Of a stretch of 38,114 nt of DNA, positions 16,174-22,741 are shown piece after piece. Each line of letters starts with the position of its first letter. Position 1 is the first letter of the stretch. Source of the stretch: Pseudomonas sp. (GTDB lineage: Bacteria; Pseudomonadota; Gammaproteobacteria; Pseudomonadales; Pseudomonadaceae). Below the pieces are notes generated by a model. It searched no databases and was not told the DNA's origin. It worked only from the letters and a program-made list of their open reading frames with translations. The position numbers were made by a program, and so were the translations under genes. Where the stretch lies: assembly GCA_016763285.1 (NCBI GenBank), contig JAESUC010000047.1, forward strand, positions 1 through 38,114. The letters run 5' to 3'.

Positions 16174-17349
16174 TCAGTCCTCGACCTGGAATGTCAGGCC
16201 GGCATTGTCCTGCAGGCGTTCGATCAGCAGCGAGCCCATTGCCGAGGCCGGTGTCCAGATGCCGCCGGAGGCGGCGTCGGGGTTCTTGACCAGGCAGACT
16301 GCGCTTTCGGCGATCATCTTCGAGGTGGAGCCGTAACCCGGGTCCTTGTCGCCCTTGACACTGACCCGCAGGCTGTCACCCTTGTCGTTGGAGCCGGCAA
16401 AAAGTACATCGTAATAGCCGTTCTCGCGCTCTTCCTTCGACGGACCTTCGCCCGGCTTGCGCGGGTCGTTGGCCATCGACTTGTCTGCGGCAACGGCGTT
16501 GGCAGTTGCTTCGCCCTTTTCACCGGGGCCGGTCAGCATCATTTCATCGTAGACAAAATCCTCGCCGTAGGCATGGCCCAGCAGGAAGTTGGAGCGGTGG
16601 ATGTTCTTGGTATTGATCGTGGCCATGACAAAGGGAGCAGACCAGCTGTTGAGGTCCTCATCGAAGCTCGGCTTGGTACCGGCAGGCTGGGCAGCGCCGG
16701 TGAAACCGGGCGTCAGGGCAAAGGGATTGCCGAGTACCTTCATCATTTCCGGCTGCTTGGCTGCAGCGGCCATAGTGGCCTTGAAGCTCGCCAGCGTGCC
16801 GCCCGAGAAGGTGCCTTTCATGGCTCGTACCCGGCCCTTGATGCGGGGCAGGGCACCACCGAATGTCTTCTTGGCCTGCTCTTGCAGGAAGAAGGCGCCC
16901 AGGTCAAAGGGTACCGAATCGAAACCGCAGGAAAAGACAATGCGCGCGCCGCTGGCCTGGGCGTCGGCCTGGTGCTTGGCGATCATTTCATGCATCCAGG
17001 CTGGCTCACCGCACAGGTCCACATAGTCGGTGCCGGCCTGGGCGCAGGCAGCCACGACGTCCGAACCGTACAACTGATAGGGTCCGACTGTGGTCAACAG
17101 AACCCGGGTCCCTTCTACCATGGACTTGATGGAGGCCAGATCATTGGCATCGGCAACCACGGTCGGTACGTCGGCGGGGATGCCCATCTCTTCACGCACG
17201 CTGTCGATCTTCTCCTGACTGCGGCCGGCCATTGCCCACTTCACTTCGCCATTGACCCCGTATTGCCTGTTCAGGTATTCGCATACCAGGCGGCCGGTAT
17301 AGCCGGTCGCGCCATAAACGATGATGTCCAGTGCTCTGTCCTTCGACAT
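16174..17349 (-). CDS. Saccharopine dehydrogenase-like NAD(P)-binding oxidoreductase
   Basis: The 391-residue product starts with a Rossmann dinucleotide site, IIVYGATGYTGRLVCEYL (about 9-26). It continues with MAGRSQEKI, LLTTVGPYQLYG and YVDLCGEPAW, which are family hallmarks of saccharopine dehydrogenase-like and trans-acting enoyl reductase proteins. These proteins are usually not true lysine-pathway enzymes; some act on lipids. No membrane segment stands out except a moderately hydrophobic CGFDSVPFDLGAFFL. GAGGAAT before the ATG fixes the start. I see no operon partner upstream; 263 bp to the HPF gene hold no further gene. Confidence 0.85.
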   Translation of the reverse strand: MSKDRALDIIVYGATGYTGRLVCEYLNRQYGVNGEVKWAMAGRSQEKIDSVREEMGIPADVPTVVADANDLASIKSMVEGTRVLLTTVGPYQLYGSDVVAACAQAGTDYVDLCGEPAWMHEMIAKHQADAQASGARIVFSCGFDSVPFDLGAFFLQEQAKKTFGGALPRIKGRVRAMKGTFSGGTLASFKATMAAAAKQPEMMKVLGNPFALTPGFTGAAQPAGTKPSFDEDLNSWSAPFVMATINTKNIHRSNFLLGHAYGEDFVYDEMMLTGPGEKGEATANAVAADKSMANDPRKPGEGPSKEERENGYYDVLFAGSNDKGDSLRVSVKGDKDPGYGSTSKMIAESAVCLVKNPDAASGGIWTPASAMGSLLIERLQDNAGLTFQVED

Positions 17350-17612
17350 TGTGTATTCCTCGGTTTGTCAGGGTGTACGACTGAATCCTAGTCCAGCTCC
17401 GTTTTCCAGCAAGGAAAAAGGCGATAGGAGATATTTCGGCTGGCTGCAGCAACAATAGGCCCATGTGGCGTTTTGCTGAAGCACTATGGTCGAGCGCCAT
17501 TGGGGATTATTGATAACGGCAATCGATCGCTGGAGCCGAGGTCATCAACCGACAGGGGGCAGGGATGGAATCGGGGAGCAGGCTGGCCGCCCCCCGGCGG
17601 GGTGGTTGGCTG

Positions 17613-18035
17613 TCAGTACTGCTGTTCGCGGGCGAGGAAATCCTCTTCCATCAGGGCGTCGCGGTTTTCCCGGGCAGCTTCGTCATCCACGGGGGCATCG
17701 GCCATCTTGGCGGGGTTGCCCCGCACGTCGAGCTTGCCCATCAGATGCTCAAGCGCGTGACGAGCCTTCTCCGCAGCGCCATTGACGGCGAGCTCGAGTG
17801 ACTCATCATGGTTGGTGACCGACAGGGGCTGGTGGCCTCGCGGCCGCATCTCGATCTGGCAGCGCTTGTCACGGGCGCCGGATTTATGTGCATTTTCGTC
17901 GCTTACATGGACTTCGACGCGGGTCAGAAAATCGTCGAAACGGTCCAGTTCGTTGACCACTGCTGCGGTGACCCACTCCTGGAAGGAGACGCTGGCAGTT
18001 TCAATCTGATGGCTGTTGATCAGTACTTGCATCAT
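17613..18035 (-). CDS. HPF/RaiA-type ribosome-associated protein
   Basis: The 140-residue product has the S30AE/HPF beta-alpha fold: MQVLINSHQIE at the start, then LTRVEVHVSDENAHKSG and RCQIEMRPRGHQPLSVTNHDESLELAVNGAAEKARHALEHLMGKL. About 40 acidic residues follow, of no known type. The family binds the 30S subunit in stress or stationary phase and blocks translation. This is shorter than the long HPF with a dimerisation domain, and its tail differs from classic short HPF, so it is likely a paralog. GGAAG lies six bases before the first of two consecutive ATG codons. Confidence 0.85.
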   Translation of the reverse strand: MMQVLINSHQIETASVSFQEWVTAAVVNELDRFDDFLTRVEVHVSDENAHKSGARDKRCQIEMRPRGHQPLSVTNHDESLELAVNGAAEKARHALEHLMGKLDVRGNPAKMADAPVDDEAARENRDALMEEDFLAREQQY

Positions 18036-18159
18036 GGTTTGCTTCCATTTTCCGCTTTGAAATTGTTGCGCTTACCCTCACCGTAGAGCAGCCGGGGCAG
18101 ATTGGCAACTGCCTCGCGCTGTCCATTGGTCGGAGCCGGGCCAGAGCGACGCCTGGTAG

Positions 18160-18930
18160 TTATCTGGCGGTGTAACCGCCATCGATCACCAGCTCGCTTC
18201 CGGTCACGAATCGTGATTCGTCCGAAGCCAGATAGAGAATGCCGTAGGCGATATCATCCGGTTCGCCGACGTGGCCGATCGGGTGTCGACTATCCAGTTC
18301 CCGGCGGAATGCGTCGACGCCCTGCGGGGATTGCTTGCCGAGATCCTCCACCAAGGGTGTCCAGATGAAGCCGGGGTGCACCGAGTTGACCCGGATGGCG
18401 TCGCTGGCATAGAACAGGGCATCGTTCTTGGTCATCAGGGTGACCGCGCCCTTGGAGGCGTGATATGGCGGCAGATCTGCGGCGCCGATCATGCCGTAGA
18501 TTGAAGACAGATTGATAATGCTGCCGCCCCCTGCCTGGCGCATGACCGGGATAACGTGTTTGGTGCAGTAGAACACGCCATTGACGTTGACGTTGATGAC
18601 TGCATTCCACTCTTCCCGCGTCACCTCGTGGGTCGGTTTGTTGATCCCGGCGATACCTGCATTGTTGACCAGGATGTTGATCGGGCCGAACCGCTCGACC
18701 ACCTCGGCAAATACGCTCTGCACATTGGCTTCATCGCTGGTGTCCAGAGACCAGTACTCGGCACTGCCTCCGGCCTGTCTGATCAGCTCCACCACCTCCT
18801 TGCCGGCGCTTTCGTTGATGTCGGTCACAGCGACATGCGCGCCCTCCCGGCCGAGGAGGACGGCAGCAGCCCTGCCAATGCCCAATGCGGCCCCGGTCAC
18901 TACAGCTACCTTGTCTTGTACTCTTTTCAC
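18160..18930 (-). CDS. Short-chain dehydrogenase/reductase
   Basis: The 256-residue classical SDR carries the cofactor motif TGAALGIG (12-19), NNAG (89-92), catalytic Ser143, Tyr156 and Lys160 (YHASK), and the C-terminal TGSELVIDGGYTAR. Asp37 after the second strand (VAVTDINE) suggests preference for NAD(H). The start is GTG at 18930 with GGAG upstream, because the Rossmann strand follows within ten residues; the ATG 14 codons earlier gives an unrelated N-terminus. The substrate is unknown. The broken sirtuin gene lies 87 bp upstream on the same strand. Confidence 0.88.
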   Translation of the reverse strand: MKRVQDKVAVVTGAALGIGRAAAVLLGREGAHVAVTDINESAGKEVVELIRQAGGSAEYWSLDTSDEANVQSVFAEVVERFGPINILVNNAGIAGINKPTHEVTREEWNAVINVNVNGVFYCTKHVIPVMRQAGGGSIINLSSIYGMIGAADLPPYHASKGAVTLMTKNDALFYASDAIRVNSVHPGFIWTPLVEDLGKQSPQGVDAFRRELDSRHPIGHVGEPDDIAYGILYLASDESRFVTGSELVIDGGYTAR

Positions 18931-19017
18931 GGCGGTCTCCCGTAAACGGTCATGGCATCGCCCCGATGGCAATGCGTTCAGATCGGTTATTGCTGCCCCA
19001 GGGCGAGCGCGCGTTCG

Positions 19018-19785
19018 TCAGCCAAAGGCTCTGCCGAACAGCTCGGGCAGTACCTGCCCGGCCTTGCCCTGAATGCGGGTGACCCCAGAATACTGACCCT
19101 GGCCCGGCTCGGGATTGATATGAATCACGTTTGCCCCCTGTTGCAGGGCGACCTCGGGAATCAGCGCGGCGGGCTGGACCACTCCGGAGGTGCCCACCGA
19201 CAACAACAGGTCGCACAGGCCGGCTGATTCGAAAGCATCCTGCAATGCCTGTTCGGGCAGTGATTCGCCAAACCAGACCACGCCGGGCCGAACCGGGCTG
19301 TTACAGCGGACGCAGGCGGGAGGATCAATACGGCTGCCCTGTGCGGTGGATGGTAGATCGGTATCGGGCCCCAATACATGGGGCGTGGCGCAGACCTAGC
19401 AGCGGGGCGATTGCAGGTCGCCGTGCAAATGGATGACCTGGCTGCTGCCCGCGCGTTCGTGGAGGTTGTCGACATTCTGGGTTACCAGGGTCAGGCGCGG
19501 CACCCGTCCTGCCAGGTGCGCTATGGCGTGGTGTGCGGGGTTGGGTTCTTTGCTCTGCAACTGCTGCCGCCGCCATTCGTACCATCCCCAGACCAGGGCC
19601 GGATCGCGCTCGAATGCGGCCGGGGTGGCCAGATCCATCGGGTCATGTAGCGCCCACAGTCCTGTCAGGGCGTCGCGGAACGTGGGTATACCGCTTTCCG
19701 CGGAGACCCCGGCACCGGTAAATACGACAACATGTTCAGCCTGCCGGAGCAGGGCCAGACAGTCATCGATCGCCCTTTCGTTCAT
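19018..19785 (-). pseudogene. cobB: NAD-dependent protein deacylase (sirtuin) interrupted by an in-frame amber codon
   Basis: Both halves are in one frame. Codons 1-129 hold GAGVSAESGIPTFRD, TQNVDNLHERAG and HLHGD, and the YxxR signature of desuccinylase-type (class III) sirtuins in WYEWRR (Tyr69, Arg72). A TAG at 19396-19398 is codon 130, between the zinc cysteines 129 and 132. Reading past it restores CVRC (158-161), GVVWFGESLP, GTSGVVQPAA, HINPEP and a normal end after 255 codons. Only this one stop disrupts an otherwise intact enzyme. The 129-residue product without the stop read through would lack a complete zinc site and the second half of the NAD fold. It may be a very recent pseudogene, a sequencing error or a read-through gene. 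Confidence 0.8.
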
Positions 19786-19906
19786 TGTTTGCAGCCCCTG
19801 CAGTCTTCAGCCTCTGTAGTAGGAAGCTTAGACCCTGTTCGGCCAGCATCAATGTTTGCCATCGGCAGTCGCGCCCGACGGGTAAAGACGTGTAAACCCC
19901 GCCCAC

Positions 19907-19929
19907 TAAAAAGGGGCTCGCAAGCCCCT
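19907..19929 (-). terminator. Intrinsic terminator of the small acidic exported protein gene
   Basis: AGGGGCT (19912-19918) and AGCCCCT (19923-19929) form a perfect 7-bp stem with a four-base loop. On the minus strand a run of five T follows. It lies about 20 bases after the stop of the gene ending at 19949. Confidence 0.85.
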
Positions 19930-19948
19930 CTTTCGTTCTGCTGCTGCC

Positions 19949-20290
19949 TTACTCGTCAAGCTCGCTGACTTCAGGCTCTTCGGGATAGGTCTTCTTGTAG
20001 GCGCTATCGCGGACCACTTCGTCGGTACCGTGGATTTCCTTGCCGGCTTCGGTCGGGAAATCCTTGCGTCCCGAGGCGAGAGAATCATCGGGATCCGTAT
20101 TCTTGTGATCCATTTTCTTCTCATCGTGATCCATGGTGTCAGGACCAGTGCCAAGGCTGGAGCTGGTCCCCGCACGCGGGCTTTCCTCGTGGAGGGTGGT
20201 TTCGGGGGTCGTATCACCGGCCAGAACGGGCCCGGCGAGACCCAGCGAGGCGAAAGCCACTGCGGCGGTGAGTAATTTCATGTTGACCAT
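19949..20290 (-). CDS. Small acidic exported protein of unknown function (113 aa)
   Basis: A cleavable signal (about 1-24, ending GPVLAGD) is followed by a highly charged, low-complexity mature part of about 88 residues with no Cys or aromatic core. It includes DTMDHDEKKMDHKNTDPDD and ends EEPEVSELDE. The mature part is probably disordered in the periplasm and might bind cations, but no known family is recognised. GGAGA lies seven bases before the ATG at 20290, and an intrinsic terminator follows, so it is a single-gene unit. It is divergent from the LysE gene across 192 bp with no other gene visible. Confidence 0.7.
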   Translation of the reverse strand: MVNMKLLTAAVAFASLGLAGPVLAGDTTPETTLHEESPRAGTSSSLGTGPDTMDHDEKKMDHKNTDPDDSLASGRKDFPTEAGKEIHGTDEVVRDSAYKKTYPEEPEVSELDE

Positions 20291-20482
20291 AATATCGTCT
20301 CCGTTTTGGGTTTCGCGGCCTGAAAATGCCTATCGTGGCCGCTTGTCCTGCACACCGGTTGACAGGTCAGCCGCCAATGAGTTCCCGCAATCTCTGCCAG
20401 CTCCACCCATGGAGCCGAGGGTGAGTGGACAGAGTTTTACAGGATGTGTTCCACTCGCGATCCTCACTGTCAGGAGAAACAC

Positions 20483-21115
20483 ATGAGCATGGAAACCTGG
20501 TTGGCCTTTCTGGTGGCCTGCTGGATCATCAGCCTGTCGCCTGGTGCGGGCGCGATAGCCTCTTTGTCGAGCGGATTGAATTACGGCTTCGGCCGCGGTT
20601 ACTGGACGGCTATTGGTCTGCAGCTGGGGTTGCTGCTGCAGATCGGTGTGGTTGCTGCAGGCGTGGGCGCACTGCTGGCCACGTCTGAAATGGCCTTTCG
20701 GCTGATCAAATGGTTTGGCGTCGCCTACCTGCTGTTTCTGGCGTACAGGCAATGGCGCTCGGCGCCCGTGGAGATGACCACAAAGGCCGGTATCCGGCCG
20801 ATTGGCAAGCCCCTGGCACTGGTTTTTCGTGGCTTTCTGGTGAATGCCAGCAACCCCAAGGCGGTGGTGTTCATGCTGGCCGTCCTGCCGCAATTCCTCG
20901 ATCCGGCGGCTCCCATGGCGGGGCAGTATCTGATCATGGCCGCGACCATGATTGCCGTGGATCTGATTGTCATGGCCGGGTATACCGGTCTGGCTTCCCG
21001 CGTGCTCAGGCTGCTCAGCTCTCCGCGTCAGCAGCGCATGCTCAACCGCATCTTTGCCGGCCTGTTCGGCGGCGCTGCAGCGCTGCTGGCTACCGTCAGG
21101 CGTGCCAGCGTCTAG
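20483..21115 (+). CDS. LysE/RhtB-family amino-acid exporter
   Basis: The 210-residue protein has about six membrane segments. It carries the family N-terminal signature WIISLSPGAGAIASLSSGLNYGFGRGYWTAIGLQ and the later LVFRGFLVNASNPKAVVFMLAVLPQFL, both typical of LysE/RhtB translocators. These export amino acids or their derivatives using the proton gradient; the substrate is not predictable. AGGAG lies seven bases before the ATG at 20483, and the 13 codons upstream in frame are not hydrophobic. It converges on the DUF4142 gene with 14 bp between stops. Confidence 0.88.
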   Translation: MSMETWLAFLVACWIISLSPGAGAIASLSSGLNYGFGRGYWTAIGLQLGLLLQIGVVAAGVGALLATSEMAFRLIKWFGVAYLLFLAYRQWRSAPVEMTTKAGIRPIGKPLALVFRGFLVNASNPKAVVFMLAVLPQFLDPAAPMAGQYLIMAATMIAVDLIVMAGYTGLASRVLRLLSSPRQQRMLNRIFAGLFGGAAALLATVRRASV

Positions 21116-21129
21116 CAGCCTGTCGGGCA

Positions 21130-21789
21130 TCAATGGTGGGGGTTGGTTGCTCCGCCGCGGGTCTGTTGCGGAACCCCCTGGGCCAGATGCGTGTCGCTGC
21201 CAGTCACCTGAGTCATGCTGCTGTTCTGCGGGGCGGGGCTGTGACCTTTGCCACCGGCATCCGCCTGGCGCAGATGGGCTATCAGCGCTGCTGACATCTT
21301 CTGGTGTTCACGGATCTTCTCCAGACCCTGGCGGGCAAGGTTGGCCAGGTCGATGTCCTTGAGGCCCGTAGCGTGGCGATAGAGATCAGCCCGTTGCCGG
21401 TTGGCCTGGTCCTGCTGGGAGGCATAGGCCTGGTCGAAGGCGCCGGCCGAACGCAATTGCAGAATCTTCTCTTTCAGGATGCTGGTCAGGTCTGCCTTGT
21501 CGACCAGATGCATGCCCCGCTGATCGGTGAGCTGCTTCAGGTGCGTGTTCAATGCTCTGTTGTTGTCCAGCACCAGCTGGGCAAAGAACTGCACTTCCGC
21601 TGACCTGGAGGTGTCCAGCGCCAACTGCGCCGTTTCCATGTCTGCCCACTGGCCTTCGGCCGCTTCCAGTACGAATCGCTCCGGATCCACATTGTGGGTG
21701 CCTTGGGAGCGGCGATTGAGCCACATGAAGGCACCTGTAGCCGCTCCTGCGGCGGTAATTCCCAGGGCAATGATGGGTAAGGGGTTCAT
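21130..21789 (-). CDS. DUF4142-domain protein with N-terminal membrane anchor
   Basis: The 219-residue product has an N-terminal hydrophobic segment (about 3-24), then a DUF4142 helical domain (VDPERFVLEAAEGQWADMETAQLAL, then AEVQFFAQLVLDNNRALNTHLKQL). This four-helix, ferritin-like fold is found in envelope proteins of unknown function. The tail is Gly, Gln and Asn-rich. AGGAGA precedes the ATG at 21789; the 11 upstream codons are not conserved in kind. It is downstream of the bacterioferritin gene on the same strand, but the 71-bp gap gives no proof of cotranscription. Confidence 0.8.
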   Translation of the reverse strand: MNPLPIIALGITAAGAATGAFMWLNRRSQGTHNVDPERFVLEAAEGQWADMETAQLALDTSRSAEVQFFAQLVLDNNRALNTHLKQLTDQRGMHLVDKADLTSILKEKILQLRSAGAFDQAYASQQDQANRQRADLYRHATGLKDIDLANLARQGLEKIREHQKMSAALIAHLRQADAGGKGHSPAPQNSSMTQVTGSDTHLAQGVPQQTRGGATNPHH

Positions 21790-21860
21790 ATCTTCTCCTG
21801 TGCCTGTAGCGTGTCTGTCCATGTGACGCTGCAGTTGGCCAGGAGTTCAGCTGCCAGGGC

Positions 21861-22325
21861 TTACATCTGTGATTGCAGGAAGTTCTCGAGGCCGACCTGG
21901 GTAATCAGGCTCAGTTGGGTCTCCAGCCAGTCGACGTGTTCTTCCTGGGATTCGAGGATGTCTTCGAGCACTTCACGGCTACCGTAGTCACCCGCCGTTT
22001 CGCAATAGGCGATAGCAGCCCGCAGATCGGGCAGGGTTTTCATTTCCAGCTTGAGGTCGGACTGGAGGATTTCCGGGACGTCTTCACCGATCAGCAGCTT
22101 GCCCAGGTCCTGAAGGTTGGGCAGCCCTTCGAGAAACAGAATGCGCTTGACCAGTTTGTCGGCATGCTTCATCACATCGATCGATTCGTGATATTCGCGC
22201 TCGCCCATTTTTTCCAGACCCCAGTCCTGCAGCATCCGCGCGTGCAGAAAATACTGGTTGATGGCGACCAGTTCGTAACCAAGAATCGTGTTGAGCTGCT
22301 GGATAACCTTTTTGTCGCCTTTCAT
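21861..22325 (-). CDS. bfr: Bacterioferritin, heme-binding type with altered ferroxidase site
   Basis: The product has 154 residues and aligns without gaps with classic Bfr ([36 protein letters not shown]). Met52, the heme ligand, is present. Of the ferroxidase ligands known in E. coli Bfr, Glu18, His54, Glu94 and His130 are kept. Position 51 is Val (GTG at 22173-22175) and position 127 is Gln (CAG at 21945-21947), in place of Glu. It probably forms 24-mers storing iron with heme between subunits. It may rely on a second, ferroxidase-active subunit encoded elsewhere. The ATG at 22325 has GAGGGCAG upstream. It lies 136 bp downstream of bfd on the same strand. Confidence 0.92.
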   Translation of the reverse strand: MKGDKKVIQQLNTILGYELVAINQYFLHARMLQDWGLEKMGEREYHESIDVMKHADKLVKRILFLEGLPNLQDLGKLLIGEDVPEILQSDLKLEMKTLPDLRAAIAYCETAGDYGSREVLEDILESQEEHVDWLETQLSLITQVGLENFLQSQM

Positions 22326-22454
22326 TACTCTGCCCTCGGGTGCGTTCAATCCGAGAGTTTGTAGTGCGAATCCGGGGCTGTCAAATGGTGATCGGGGAGG
22401 GGGGTGACGCGAGCGGAGCGGACAGCTCCGCCGGGTAGGGGGTCAGCCGTTTCA

Positions 22455-22470
22455 GCGGCCTTCAGGCCGC
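22455..22470 (-). terminator. Possible hairpin at the end of bfd
   Basis: On the minus strand GCGGCC and GGCCGC enclose TGAA, so the bfd stop codon TGA sits in the loop. The 6-bp stem has no U tract after it. It may slow or end transcription before bfr, but the evidence is weak. Confidence 0.3.
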
Positions 22471-22671
22471 GACAAACTGGGCCGACTGCATCGGTGAGGC
22501 GGCACCGGCCAGGGCCGATTCGTTCAGCAATGATTTGCAGTCCCGACCGCATTTGCCGCACTGATTGGCCACATCCAGGGACTCACGCAGATCACGCATG
22601 CTGCACGCGCCCTCGTTGATCGCATTCCGGATCTGCTTGTCGGTCACACCCTTGCAAAGGCATACGTACAT
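22462..22671 (-). CDS. bfd: Bacterioferritin-associated ferredoxin
   Basis: The 69-residue product starts MYVCLCKGVTDKQIRNAI. It shows the four [2Fe-2S] cysteines in the Bfd spacing, CLC near the N-terminus and CGKCGRDC further on. Bfd docks on bacterioferritin and passes electrons through the heme to release stored iron as Fe(II). The ATG at 22671 starts the conserved domain; a longer reading runs into the promoter and is rejected. The gene lies 136 bp upstream of bfr and 71 bp from the RND gene. A Fur box overlaps its promoter, so expression should rise in iron starvation. Confidence 0.93.
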   Translation of the reverse strand: MYVCLCKGVTDKQIRNAINEGACSMRDLRESLDVANQCGKCGRDCKSLLNESALAGAASPMQSAQFVAA

Positions 22672-22705
22672 GGCATAGGTCCCATAGAAATTCGCTATGC
22701 CTCGC

Positions 22706-22734
22706 ATGCTAATGCTAACGAGAATGATTGTCAA
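22706..22734 (-). promoter_or_regulatory. bfd promoter overlapped by a Fur box
   Basis: On the minus strand TTGACA (22734-22729, perfect -35) and TAGCAT (22711-22706, four of six) are 17 bases apart. A 19-base Fur-box-like site on the plus strand at 22714-22732 matches the consensus GATAATGATAATCATTATC at 14 of 19 positions by my count and covers the spacer and part of the -35. Fur with iron would block RNA polymerase here. This is the expected logic for bfd in Pseudomonas. Confidence 0.75.
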
Positions 22735-22741
22735 ACAAGTA

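Noticed and set aside
19396-19398. Stop codon as a selenocysteine site, given selA-selB nearby
   Set aside because: The codon is TAG, not TGA, and the position between two zinc cysteines is not one where selenocysteine is expected.
19018-19785. Frameshift as the cause of the split sirtuin
   Set aside because: The two halves are 411 bases apart from start to start, a multiple of three, and the intervening codons keep sirtuin sequence; only a TAG stop divides them.
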